NCBI GenBank assembly: GCA_005281725.1
Contig: SSBO01000008.1
Location: 1,984,001 to 2,048,000 of the forward strand
Length of the DNA stretch: 64,000 bases
From: Wuchereria bancrofti
Lineage: Eukaryota; Nematoda; Chromadorea; Rhabditida; Onchocercidae
Reading direction: 5' to 3'
The translations under genes were made by a program, and so were the position numbers. Positions 35,801-50,400 of the stretch are shown here, piece after piece (within the stretch, counting starts at the first letter, position 1; every line of letters begins with the position of its first letter). The notes under the pieces were generated by a model. That model had not been told where the DNA came from and did no database searches. It worked only from the letters and a program-made list of their open reading frames with translations.

Positions 35801-37714
35801 AAAATTTCGAAGATAAAAATAAAAACTGAAATTTTATCAGACAATAAATGGAAGCAAATAAAATTCAATTTGATAAAATGGATAGCATTGAAAAATGACG
35901 TATACTGGAAGAAAATTTTGTCTGCAAAAATGTCATTTTCTGTCTGAACTTTTCCCATTTGAAAAAAGACATTTAAAAGTTTTTGGAAATATAATTGGTG
36001 GAAGAGATGCATGAAGAGAGTGGAGAGCACGAGCGGCGGCGTAAAGTGGAAAATGCCGCTTGGGTTCACATCTAGGAGAAAGGTAAGCAGTGGTCAGGGA
36101 GTGGTCAGGAAATTGAGGGAAAGAGACAGGAGTAATTCAGGGAGTGAAAAGAGAGAGAGAGGAGTGGTTCAGGGAGTGAAAAGAGAGAAAAATGGTTAGG
36201 GAGTGGAAAGAGGGAGGAGTGGTCAAGGAGTGGACAGCTGCTTTAGTTATGTCTTTGTGCTGTATAGAAAGAGGGAACGAGGACAAACTACGAGGATATG
36301 AATGTGAGTGTATCGAAGAGACATACTTTTTTTCACTAATTTTTCAAATGAATGAAAAAATACATCGAAATTTAACGAATTGCAAGCAAAAATAATATTT
36401 GAAAAGAATGAAAAAGATTTAAAAATGAGAAATATGTATTTAAGGTTAAAGCAAGAAAGTTAAGACTAATTTGAATGATCAACAAGGTAAGTAAGTTATG
36501 CATTTTGATATATAATTTGCATTATGAATATTAAACAATAAACATAATCAAATTAAACAAAGGAAAAAAAGTTAAAAAAAAAGAAATTAATTAATTTAAA
36601 AAATAAAAAAAAAAGAATTTTAAATTCAATGCAAACAAACTACTGTGATAAAGGTCAAAATTCTATTTATCAGCATTACAGGTTAATATTAAAGTATTTG
36701 GAACATTTCATATCAGAGAATTTAAATTGTCACTTAAAGCATTTTTAATGAAATCTTTTTTTTTTTTTTTTTGTTCTCACATTTTATCGGTTGTAATTTT
36801 AGAAAGATCACTGCATAAAGCGCAAAATGTTATGGTCATTTGCTTTCATTTGAAGTAATATTTTATAAAATTAATCAGCTATTTTGATGAAAATATAATT
36901 TATGAGTCTCATAGAAGACGTTCATTAGAAGGATGAAATGATTTCGTTTCTCAGTAAACAAAATGACTCTTGACCTTTTGAGAAGTCTAACCGACCCTGT
37001 GACACTTTCCGCATTTTGCTGAAAACAAAGAACAAATAAGGCTCATTAGGGAAAAGCACTCATCTTTTACAACTTCTTTTCGTTTCCTTTAAGAAAAAAA
37101 AAAAAAAAAAGATTTGTGAATTCTCAAAAAAAAAAAAAAAAAAAAAATTGCAAATAACTAAAATTTAATGATTCGAAAAGATTTTTGAGCAAAAGAAATA
37201 CTGAAAAGATAGGAAGGAAAATTTATTAGTAGTAGTTTAAATTTGAATAAAGAGGAAAATTTTGAACTAAAATGTGATAAACTCTTGAAATTCTTCTTCT
37301 CTTTTCAATCTTTTACATTCTTTTAATGAATAAATAAGCAGAAGAAACAGAGCCAAGTAGAAAAATTCATATTAAAAAAAAAAAAAAAAATAAGAAAAAG
37401 AGAAGAGGTATTTGGCCATTTTGTTCTATTTCCGCTTAAAAAAAAATCGACCAATGACTATTTGTGCCAAAATGAATTAATATTTTCCATGCTATTAGCC
37501 ATCTACTTGTCATCATTCATTCTAACCAATATTAAAGCAAATAATTGGAACAAAAAAAAAAAAAAAAAAAAAAAAGGAAAGACAACAAATCGATTACGAG
37601 TTGCATTTTAATTAAACAATATTAGCCAATATAATATATTCGTCAAAATTTGAAATTTTTCTAAAGAACAAATATGATGTATTATTGAAAGACAGGAAAT
37701 ATAATCGGAAGAAA

Positions 37715-37746
<32 letters not shown>

Positions 37747-40700
37747 GGGTGACACTAATGGAAGGATTATGCAAAATAAATCTTTAAAAAAAAAAAGTGA
37801 GAAATAAGAAAAAATGCTTTACAATTTCAATAATAAAAATGGAACATAAAATAAGTCTAAAGTGATCAGAGAAAATAAATTTTTTTTTTCCTATCATAGA
37901 AATAAGTGAAATGATTTTTTTTTTTTTTTTAAAAGAGTGAAAAAATTTTTTTCCTGAATAAAACTAATTTCATTTATCAACGAAAATGAAGTATATAGAT
38001 CAGAAGCGAGGAGACAAATTGAATGAAAGAGCCTTGCTAAAATGACATGATCGATAAACTTCTCTTTTTGTTTTGTTTTTTTTTTGCAATACATAGCTCT
38101 TTTTTTTTTTTAATTTCATTTAGGAAAAAGTGCTAGTAATGATTTAGATTTAGAAATTAAAAATGAACGAAAATACTATTCTCATAAATGTATTTATTCT
38201 CTTACAAAATGAAAGTATAAATTCGGGAAATTTTTAAATTTATTAAAATTTCCTAAATTAAAATCATTTCAAACTCAACAAATTTTCAAAAAAAAATCAG
38301 CAAGATTGAAAAATAATTTATTCTTAATTTTGAAATTAACAATAATTACAAATAATATTAGTAAAAGTTAGGAAATGAAGCATAAATTGCACCATCAAAT
38401 AAACAATAAAAGATGATAACGACATTTATTCATTCATCTCTTTTGTCACATTTTCCATTAAATTATATAATTAAAGATGAAATAACTATACGAAATTCCT
38501 TTGTCAACTTCAAACTTACATTTTATTCATTTCTTGTTCATTTTAAATAATTATATCTTCAATATTTTCAACTACAAATTTATTCAATTCAAGAATAAAC
38601 TTACAATGAAGTGAAATTTTCATGTGAATGTTGCAAAAAATTTTTTTTTCATTATTCTGACAATTGCTATCAAAAATTACAAAAGTAATTCTTACTTTAG
38701 GAGAAAAGTATTACTTTCTCTCATTTTGAAAAATTTAATATTTACCAATACGATTAGTAAAGAGACTTAGAAATTACTCATAAGAAAGCGTCCGATTTAA
38801 AAATCAAATTTAAAAATAAAAAGACAAATATCATTTTGCATTCATTTAACTACACATTCAAAAAAAGATAAAAAAGATTTCTTTTTTTTTTTTTTTTGTC
38901 CAAAAATGATTTGATTATAGACAATCTTAAATATCGAATAACAAAATGAGAAATAAATTTTAGTCGACAAGGACATTGCATGAATCATACGGCAATACCG
39001 CCATCACTACTAATTCACTCTCCGCTTTGAACAATAAATGAAATTACAATGAAGAAAAAAAAAAAAAAAAAAAAGACATAGCAATGAATTCATTTAAAAG
39101 TAACAAATCGTTGAAAGCTATCATTCAAGGATTTCATCAATACACCATCTCATCATTAACACTGATCATTGGAAGAAAAAGTATTACTACAAAGATATAA
39201 ATGCGCAATTTGTCCTCAATGATAGTTGGTCACAACAAAAGCGACCCACAAATCAAGCCATAAAATGTTCAAAAAATTCTCTCTAAATCCTAATTAATTT
39301 TCTTTCGAAATAGCAATGCATTAAATTCAATTTATTTACATACAAATGTTCGCTTTTAATGTATTTCTTTAATTTGAACGGATCTGATTGCATGCATAAA
39401 ATGAGAAGTTAGACAAAAAAAAAGAATGAAATATTTTTTTTCAATTGCATTAAAAATTTTAACTCATTAAGAGTTTCCATCCATACAAATTTTGATAAGA
39501 AAATAATTTCAGTCAATTTCATATGTTTTATTCATTTAACGAAATCATTTTGTTTAATTAATTACTTTGCGCTAAAACAAACAAACATTGTTAAATTATA
39601 CTACGAAGTTTGATTTGCTTAATGTCTTATCGTTTTTTTTTCTTCCGTTAGCTTTTTTTTTTAAAAGTTGGCAAAGTGAATGAAATTAAAAGATTGAAAG
39701 AAACTTTGTAACAAGCAGTAATCATTATTACCACCTCAGTATCAGTAAAATTAAGTATTAATTAAGTACTAATTGCAATTATTTGTAATTAGGTACTAAT
39801 TAAAGGATGAAATAAGAAGTTAAACTATTTCACTTTTATGTAAAATTTATGAAAAGTTACAAATTCATTAATAGAAAGGCAAAAATTCGTCATATTTAAA
39901 GAAATTATTAGCCACTTAATCAGTAATTTCAAGATAACGAATAAATTGAAACAAAATCTTAATGATATTATCATTGTCATATCAGTTACAAATCTAAACA
40001 AATAGCCAATATATCAAATGACTGAGTAAATAATAATGATTAATTTTTAATTTTTGCTAAAATATTATTATGGATGAATGATTCGTCCCACATTTCTTAA
40101 TCAATAAAATGCAACTTAAATTCAATTTAAAAGAATTTTAAAGAAAAAAAAAAAAGAGCATTAGAAATATTAAGAGTGAAAAAGGGAGAGTAAATGATGC
40201 GAGAAACAGGTCCTACAATTATCATCGATCTGATCGTCCTCAATCTGATCAAATGGATGTTTGATTCAGGTAATAGTAAATATAAATTGTCTGTACATTT
40301 CAAAAATTATGAAAATTATCCAATTTCATCAATTTAAATGGAAATATAAAATTTTAGATGTAATGCTTTTCCAATTGCTCAAAAGAATTATTCAATGAAT
40401 ACATAAATGGAAATTTTTTTTTTTTTTTGATGATTGTTATCTTTTTCTTTTGTAAAAATTCAAAACAAAAACATATTCAAATTGAATAATTGTACCCAAA
40501 AATGAGAAAAAGTATGATAATGATAAATGGAGCAGTTTTATTACATTAAATTTTTGAATTGTCAAAAATTTTGACAATTTTGAAAAAGCTCGAAATATTT
40601 TCCTAATAATAGCAAAGAATAAGATAAACTGAAATAACAAATGTCAAAGATTGTTTTGTGTTGTATTTATGAAATTGTAAACAATGAAATCATGCAATAT

Positions 40701-43700
40701 CGTTGACAATAGTTGACAATAGCTTACAGTTGCTTGCATATTGACGAATGAAGATGAATGTCATATTGAAATATGAGAATATTACAAATTTCAATATGGA
40801 TGAATTGTTTAGAGTCAAATAAGAAAGGTCATCATTTATCAATAAAATTCTTTAATTCATAGATATTTCGAAGGTAATTAATTTTTTAATTCATGGATAA
40901 TCTTAAAATGACAGAACATTTAAGGATTTATTGCTGTAATACTATCAAATTTCATTCATATCTAATGTAAAAATAACCATTCAATATAACGATTATTATA
41001 TTTATTCACGTATACACGTATAAAAATGACGGCCTATCTCGTAATACGCTTAACTAAAAATTTATAGGCTATAAAATAATGAGCAAAGTTATCATATGGC
41101 CAAGGTTATTCATATCAAAAAGCCATTTTTGAATTATTAGCTTTCTCATTCTCATTCAATCATTTTGTATTAATAATAAAAAGTAATAATATCTTAATAA
41201 GGACCATTAAATATGAATCATAATTCATTGATCATTAAAAAAAAATGTTCGTTTCTTTTTCATCTATTCAATTTCTTAATTCAAATTTGGGATTTTTTTT
41301 TTTTTTGTATTATAAAAGTTTGATACTATTTTAGACTAATTTATTAATTTGATAATTTTTTAATAATAATAAAAATTTAAAATTTATTAATTTAATGCTT
41401 TATGTGCTAATTTTTCACAATGCTATAAAAATAAAGCTTATCGAAGTGCTAGTTAAAAATTAGAAATTTCAAAAAGTTCGTTAAAATGGGGAGTTTTTTT
41501 TTTTTTCACTTCCTTTGTTTAACAACAGCTTTTCTAAAGTGAAAAATTTTCACTCTATTTAAATGTTAATAAAAAAAAAAAAACTCAACAGACTTTTTCA
41601 AATGGACGTAATTTTTTTTCTTCTCCTACTTTTAACTCGAAAAAAAGTTTAGTTTTACTTAACTTACTTAGCAAAAGTATCATTTCAACGTATGTAATAA
41701 ATTTGAAATAATCGAAGAACAGAAATATGCAAAGGTCGAATACTAAATCGTACATATGAAATCTTCAACAATGTCCTCTTCTTGATTCCTTTCTCTCAAG
41801 AAATAAATAGGACGAAAATATTTAGGAAATTATTTAAAGGAATTTATATGAATACTTTAGTATTAATAAAATTCGAAATTAAAACGATAGAAAATTTAAA
41901 AGAATATTCAATATTTAAAGAAAGATAGTAATAGGCTATTTTGTTCTATTCTCCTAACTAAGAATTAATAAAACTTAAACATTGAAATATTTATTAACGA
42001 AAAGATCAAGACAAGTTGATGCACTATATCAATTGAAAAGTTCTTTTGAAAAGAAAAATCTAAATACATATATGTCATTAATCAACTATTCCATTTGCTT
42101 TTATCTTTAAAAAAAAAAAAATTCCACAAAACCATTGCAGAAAAGAATACTAATTTCACTGATAACAAAAAAAAAAAAATATTTGTTAGACTTAAAATAA
42201 GAATAAATTAAGTTGAAAAAAAAAATCAAAAGTATTACGATTGAAAGAAATATTTGAGAGTATGGCAATAAAAAAAAAAAAAAAAAGTTCATCCTGTTTA
42301 AAAAAAAAAAAAAAGAATTGAAAGTAAAGATAATGAAAATTAAACGTTTCTAATCACACTATCAATTCATCCTTATTTACTCATAAAGAGATGAATAAAA
42401 TTTATTTCTTCTTCCTTTTCTCACACATTTTATTCGAGGTACAATTGAAATAAACACAACATACATACTTCATCCATCACATTGATTTCTCTCTCTCTCT
42501 CTCTCGTAATTTTATTCATATCTTCTTCCTTCATTCCAAGGACATTTTCAATCGTTACCACCTACTGTGTGACATTTTCTCAATTGGCAAAAGAAGAATA
42601 TATCATAGCAAAGATATGAAATTTACAAAGAGAGAGAGATAGAGAGAGAGATAAATGAGGTAAAGTTATTCTCATTAATATCAAATTAATTATTATATAC
42701 TTCTTGTAAAGTTACCGATTACAGTATTTCATTTAATCAGTCTAATACTATTCTTTTTTTTTTTTTTGTTAAAATAATCAGAAATGACAATTAGAAAGAA
42801 AATTTTTGAAAGATAAGCCTTAGAGGTGTTAAAATTAATCGGAAAGCTTACAAATACATAAGCGATTAGCTTAAAAGTTTAACTTTTAAGATGATAGTAT
42901 TTAGATTAATTAAGCAATTAATCATCTTGTGAATAGATTGAAAATTAATTTCAAATGAAAAAATGGAAAAAAACTTTAAAGATTGTCCATTAGGACAGCT
43001 GACTCATTAACACTAGTATAATAGATAATAGAATAGATAGATAGAAGCAAATTGATTCAAATTCAAAATGGCTAACTCTCAAACTTTTTTTCATATGGCT
43101 AACTGTTATAGATGAAATTTAACAATTATTTCGTTTTGTTTTAAATAAGAGCAATTTGTTATGAATGAGAATCTGTTTAATAAAATTTATTGAAAGGAAA
43201 AGGTAAGAATTACTCGTAGGTAAGAGATGAAATTAAAATAGAATAAAAATTGTTAGAATTTTAGTATAAGTATTAATGATTGATCGTTCGAGTGAGCGTA
43301 TTCAAGCAAAAATAGATGAAAAGCAAAAAAGTAAAATTTGTCTATCGAAATGCCATTTAGTTGTTGTATGCAATCAAAAAAAGATGAAAGTTTTTTTTTT
43401 CTTTTTTTGAAATGAGCCAAGTCCCAATTGAATATGAAAAAAAGTGCAAAATATCACAAACTTAAAATTTGATTATTTATGAGTGAATCAGAATGGATGC
43501 AAGAAATGTTCTTTCAAATTTTATCACATAAGCATTAGAAAGTTAATCAACTTTTAGGCACTTTTATCTCTTTTGCTTCTTAATTTTTTTTTTTGTTACC
43601 ATCTCTTCTTGAGATATAAATTTCACAAAATTTAAAGGAATTTAAAAAAAAAATCAATGAATTTAACTCAAACACAAATGTCCAAAATGAACATTTTTGG

Positions 43701-44411
43701 AGCAAAAATTAGAAAATTTTTCATGTCAAAACTTAGGAACTAATTTTTTTTTTCAATACTATAATTTTCAAGCATTTTTATTTTTAAAACGATAAAAAAA
43801 TTTTCTATCAAATATTAGTCACATTTATATATGCATATTTATTAAGATCAGAACTTCACTGATAATTTCAGTTGTGTAAAATAGTTAACTTCCTACTTAA
43901 ATAATCTTAAATTTGTAATTAAAGATTACTTTTGCATAAAGTTTAATTTATAACTTTAATTTTAAACGGTTGGAACGAATGAAATTTCATTAATGAGAAA
44001 TGAATGTGAAAAAAGCTACGATTTCTATCATAAATGAGGCGCAAAACATTTATAAAATATGCAATTTGCATAATTTGTATAGCTAATGATTTCCGAAATT
44101 TCTATTCCAACAAATAATTGAAGCAAACCATATGAAATTATACAATATTTCTTTACTAAAAATTTATTCAATTCTAATCCTATCACTGTGCATAGCTGAA
44201 AATAATGATTTATTTTAGAGTAAACAAACTCAGAAATGATCTGTAAAATTTGGCCCAAAATTTTCGCACAGATTTTTAATTTAAACCTGAAAAATTAGAA
44301 CGAGTCAAATAAAACACCTATTTTACATATAATAATAGATGTGTATGACAGATGAACTCTCAATACTATTAATTAGGAAAGACCTAATTTGGAAATCTAA
44401 TACTACTTCCT

Positions 44412-44442
<31 letters not shown>

Positions 44443-47400
44443 GAGACAGTCAACCTTCCCTGTTTTCTTCTTTCCCTCTCTCTCTCCCTTTCTCTCTCTC
44501 TTGTGCATTTAAATTTGGGNNNNNNNNNNNNNNNNNNNNNNNNNNNNNNNNNNNNNNNNNNNNNNNNNNNNNNNNNNNNNNNNNNNNNNNNNNNNNNNNN
44601 NNNNNNNNNNNNNNNNNNNNNNNNNNNNNNNNNNNNNNNNNNNNNNNNNNNNNNNNNNNNNNNNNNNNNNNNNNAATAATAATAATAATAAATTATAATA
44701 ATGTATAAATAATGATATAAATTATAAAATAGCATAATCATTACCTTTTAATATATTCATTTCCATTAAGGTACTTAATGCTAATTTAATGGAAATAAAC
44801 ATTTATGCAAATTTTGGTATGCGATTATATAGCAAAGAAAGTAATAATAAAGTAGTGAAAAAGCAAATATGTAATGAATTTTAGTTTTAAGAAAGTGTCC
44901 AGATGGACACTTAAATGGTCAATGAAAGGCAAAAGAGTGCTGCTTACATGTGTTATCTTTTCACATTCCCCTAATTATGTTAATTATTCCCTTGGACAAT
45001 TATGTACATATTTAGTGGGGAAGATATTAAGATAAACTATATACATTAATAATTGATACAATCATTTATATCATAAACGGAAAGTGTTAATTTCCGGAAT
45101 ACATCAATTATCATCCTGTTAATGGTACAATTTTATCAGATGATGCAAAATTAACAAATTCTTGAAACAAAATTGATGAAAAATGTTATCAAGAAAAAGA
45201 AGAAGAAGCAAAGAATTGAGAATGAAAAGATTTGAATTGTTAAAATATGAAGAAAAAAAAAAAAAAAAGGATTGATACAAATAAATGATAAGAATGTTTG
45301 AAAACTGATTATTTAGCTCAATTGAAGAAAAAAAAAATTTTTTTTTTTTTTGACATTATTTCGAACAAATATCGAGATAAATACCCGAGGGATAGTTCTT
45401 CTCTCTCTTTCTTTTTTTTTATTTCTTTTGAATGATGAAAACGAAAATTTTATTCTCGAAGTAATAACTATTTCATCCAAAAAAAATAGTCAATTTTACG
45501 AGTTTTTTTTTTTCCTGCTAAAATTTCAACAGAAAAAGCATTTATTGAAAGCAAATAACGATTTAAATTGCCAACAAAACCAATAATTAACTTGTAAGTT
45601 TCCCTCTATCAAATCAACTCTTTTGCCTTTTACCGAATGCAAATGTGTCACACTACAAGATGACACTTTATGATGAATAAAATATAAATCTCAATGATCC
45701 ACTCCACATTCTTAAATGCTATTTGAAAGGAAAATTTAACAAAAGGCAATAATACCACACATTTAACTAATTTTAAACTTTTCAAAATTAAAATATATGA
45801 AAATGTTTAAATGTGAAATTAGTTGGAGCAATAAATCAGTGATTTCATTTCTGATCAACTTATCAAAATGCGCAAAAGGTAAACGAAAAGAAAAGTAATG
45901 TAAATGCTTTCAATCTGAAATTAAGCCAAAGGAATGCTATCATTGAAATAACATAAGTAAACAAAGTAATTGTGGGATGTCAATGAAGAGATGTCGTCGA
46001 TTGCAGTAAATAAAAGCGCCCGAAGATGGGAATGAATTATAATACAAATAGAAGTGACTGGTGAAATGTCTCATTTCTAAGAGGAAAATGAATTAAAATG
46101 ATGTGCTATGAAGAGGATTACTCATTTTAATAACAAATTTGCATACAAATTAGCTTAAACCTTCAAACTTAAAATTTTCTTTTAGTACAAACTTATGAAA
46201 TTTGCAGCAATAAAAGTTAGAAAAACATTGATAAAACAAATTTTATCATTGATATTAATGCTACAACAGAAGTTTGAAAAAAAATTCTCTTTGATGAAAT
46301 TAGGATTAATCATTTATGCTTCAATAGTTTATATTAAAATTTATCAAAAATGATTAGAGAAATGAAACATTGATAAAAAACAAATTTTATCATTGATATT
46401 AATGCTACAATATAAGTTTGAAAAAAAATTCTCTTTGATGAAATTAGGATTAATCATTTATGCTTCAATAGTTTATATTAAAATTTATCAAAAATGATTA
46501 GAGAAATCACAAGTAATTTTATGCTAAGAATATAAAAATGTATGAAGAAAAAAAAAAGAAGGAAAGGTATAGATGGAATACAAATGAACAAACAGCTCAG
46601 GTAAATGTCAAATGTGTAAAAATTGGAATGAAATGCGGACAGTAGGAAAGAAGGAAATCAACAAGTAATTAATAATCTTTACCTGCTCAAATGCCACTAC
46701 TTAACAAAAATTACCAACGATGACGACAAAAGGACAGTGAAAAAAAAAAAAAAAAACGAAAGTGAGTGGACAGGGGTAATCCTCATCGGTATAAAACTAT
46801 AGGATGTGAGAGAGACACTTCAATTGGTATAATGAGGAAAAAGGGAAGGGAAAGGTGACCCGTGTAAACAAGAAAAAAAAAATAGGAGTAGGGGGTTAGC
46901 GGCTATAGCTTCTAACTGAATTATTATTTGACCTCTCAAATTCAGCGATACATAAAAAAATGTCTAAAAATCGATTTTATCATCAATAGGTAAATTCTAT
47001 GAAATATTAGGAAAATTTTTGAAAGTATTTCTTTCTTTCTTTTTGTGACCTTTTACATTTTCTGAACGAAATATTTCTTATTTTCAAATTGATTGCGAAG
47101 AAAGATGAAATATGCATTTTAATTTATTAAAATCCTTTAACTTTAGCCAAATGCATTTTGGAACAAATGTATGCATGTCAAAGACGAGTAGCTTGAAAAG
47201 TTAGATGATATCAGATGCATAAGATGACATCTTTGACAAATGAAATTTCGATATGACAAAGCAAAGATTCAGTAGAGTTACCACGATAAAGCTCAATGGT
47301 ACCAAATTTGACAATATCTGACGAGTATATATTTTAATTCGAAAGGTCAATGAGGTGAAAGTAGGATTTTAAAAGTTAATTAAGCAATTTTAATCATTGT

Positions 47401-50400
47401 TAATTAAGCATTTGTGCATTGTATGTATGTAATTTTATGAGCTAGAAAAAAAATTTATGAAGTATTAAATTTTTAAAAGGGAACAATTGAAGAATTTAAA
47501 AATAGCAAATTTATACAGTTGGTTAAAATATATGGTATTTAGGTAACATTAAAGTTCAATTGACTAAATTTTTGATAAACTGTTAAAGGATGATATGATC
47601 AAAATTAGTTGCAAAATAAACATCCCCGATATTAACTGATGAAATAACAATTAAATATGGAAAAAAAGTGGGAACGAAGAAACATCAATCAATTAAGTTT
47701 ATGGCAAATTCAAGGTCAACTGAGAATGAATTATAGCTACTAACCTTTCACTTATGACAAATTTATTTGCATCAGTAATCATTGCAAAAAAAAAAAAAAC
47801 AATTCATTTTAAACCTATTTTATCATCACTTCTACAAATTTAGAGCCGACATTTTTTCATTAAGAAATTTAAAAAGTATGTGAAAAGTTAGGTAAATTAT
47901 TTTTCAAATATTTTCGAAATCTTAATTATAATTGAACACTTCTACAAATTTAGAGCTGATATTTTCATTAAGAAATTTAAAAAGTATGTGAAAAGTTAGG
48001 TAAATTATTTTTCAAATATTTTCAAAATCTTAATTATAATTGAACACTTCTACAAATTTAGAGCTGATATTTTCATTAAGAAATTTAAAAAGTATGTGAA
48101 AAGTTAGGTAAATTATTTTTCAAATATTTTCAAAATCTTAATTATAATTGAACACTTCTGCAAATTTAGAGCCGACATTTTTTCATTAAGAAATTTAAAA
48201 AGTATGTGAAAAGTTAGGTAAATTATTTTTCAAATACTTTCGAAATCTTAATTATAATTGAATATCGTAAAATTCAAAGATCGTTAAACGAATATTAAAT
48301 AAGCATAAAATTTTCTCATATCATATGAAGACAATTCAAACTTTTCAACCTTATATTCGCTCTTTAAAAATATTTATAATTAATTAGGAAAAGATTAGTA
48401 AAATGAATGGGACATTCTATTTATCGCTTTTTTCCCACTATTCTATTGCAAATATTCTCAGTTCCACTATTTTAATATAGCCAATAATCTTTTGATGATC
48501 TGTTTTTTTTTTTTTTTTTTACGAACATCAATTCCTACTGCTCTTTTCATGAAAAATAGAAAATATTATAAAATCTTAAAAGTAATTTAACAAATATATT
48601 CTAATAACTTAGTGTATAAGTAAATTTTTACAAAGTAATAGGAATTAAAGTATATTTTCATGAAAAATTTTCATCTTTTCACAAACAATTATTTGTTAAA
48701 CATAAGATTGAATAGATTTTTAAAGTGGAATTGTGGACACTTCAGAGAAACATTTTACAAAATGTCATCTTTTGACCTTTTTATGAATTGTAGTAAATGA
48801 AAAAAGATGAATGAACAAAAGTGTACGGACATTAATGGACATATCTTATAGATGACACATGTCAATATGTCACAACAAGAAATTACTTAATTGTTACAAG
48901 TGGTTGGTTCATCCTTCTTTTCAAATTTTCATCCTACAACTTAAAAGGCAAGTAATATCGAAAATAAAACATTTCATTGTTACTTTTACCTTGAATGAAA
49001 ACTTGCGTTAACATTTGAAATTCGAAACTTTTATACAATTGTTGAAATTGGTAAAAAGAAAGAATATTAAGTTGAATTAATTGTTAAAGAAATATTCGTT
49101 TTAAAATTTCCTTTTAAATACTTTCATATAGTTTAACAACAATTATATATTACTAATTCTTATAAAATGTTTTCAATTTATTAATTTATTCAATTTATAA
49201 TATTTTTATTTGCGTATAGACAATGTAACATTCACTGAGGATTGTTGTGATTTTAAGCTTTGTAAAAATTTTAGTTTTTAGAATTTTTCAACTTTCTGAC
49301 AGTATTTTTTTCACCGATAAAGCAAAAAAAAAATAAATAAATTTTGTAAATAAATTATAAGAAAATGACAATGTTGTTTATTTGTTATTTCATGAGTTTG
49401 CTTAGGTCGTAGAGTTTTGTTAATGAGACTAAATCAATTTAGGATAGGATAATTGCTAAGTCTAAGAAGCTGATGAAGATCCATGTTAATAAATGATGTC
49501 TTTAATTGGGAGTGGAATGATCGGAAAGGCAAAAAGAAGAAAGTGAATTAAATTCATCCATCAATTAAGGACTACACAAATAGGACAGCAATTAGTTAGA
49601 CTAGGCTTATTGAATATCAACAAGGTTAGTATGTTAAAACATTTATACTGAGGGACGGACTGTTTGCATTATTGAAACAATTCCGGAATTACTTTTCAGT
49701 AAAGAAGAAACAATGAAATGGAAAAAATCGCATTTCAAGTTATTGAAGGGTTACTTGCATTATTGAAACAATTCCGGAATTACTTTTCAGTAAAGAAGAA
49801 ACAATGAAATGAATTCAAATTATTGGAGGGTTACTTGCATTATTGAAACAATTCCGGAATTACTTTTCAGTAAAGAAGAAACAATGAAATGAATTCAAAT
49901 TATTGGAGGGTTACTTGCATTATTGAAACAATTCCGGAATTACTTTTCAGTAAAGAAGAAACAATGAAATGAATTCAAATTATTGGAGGGTTACTTGCAT
50001 TATTGAAACAATTCCGGAATTACTTTTCAGTAAAAAAGAATCAATGAAATGGAAAAAATCGCATTTCAAGTTATTGAAGGGTTACTTGCATTATTGAAAC
50101 AATTTCGGAATTACTTTTCAGAAAAAAAGATTCAATGAAATGACAAAAATAGCATTTCAAATTACTGAGGGATTACTTGTATTATTGAAACAATTCCGGA
50201 ATTACTTTTCAGTAAAGAAAAATCAATGAAATGAATTCAGATTATTGGGGAATTACTTTCATTATTGAAACAATTTCGGAATTACTTTTCAGTAAAAAAG
50301 AATCAATGAAATGAAATAGTCGCATTTCAAATTGCCCACTGTAAGCATTTAAAAAAAAAAATATTGTACTTACAATTTCAAATATTTCGCATATTAATTG

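Noticed and set aside
36011..36395. Two plus-strand frames of about 62-67 codons
   Set aside because: Composition follows the purine-rich repeat; no recognisable domain. Kept only as a composition anomaly.
44430..44741. Minus-strand open frame of about 100 codons
   Set aside because: It runs through a 155-N assembly gap and simple repeats.
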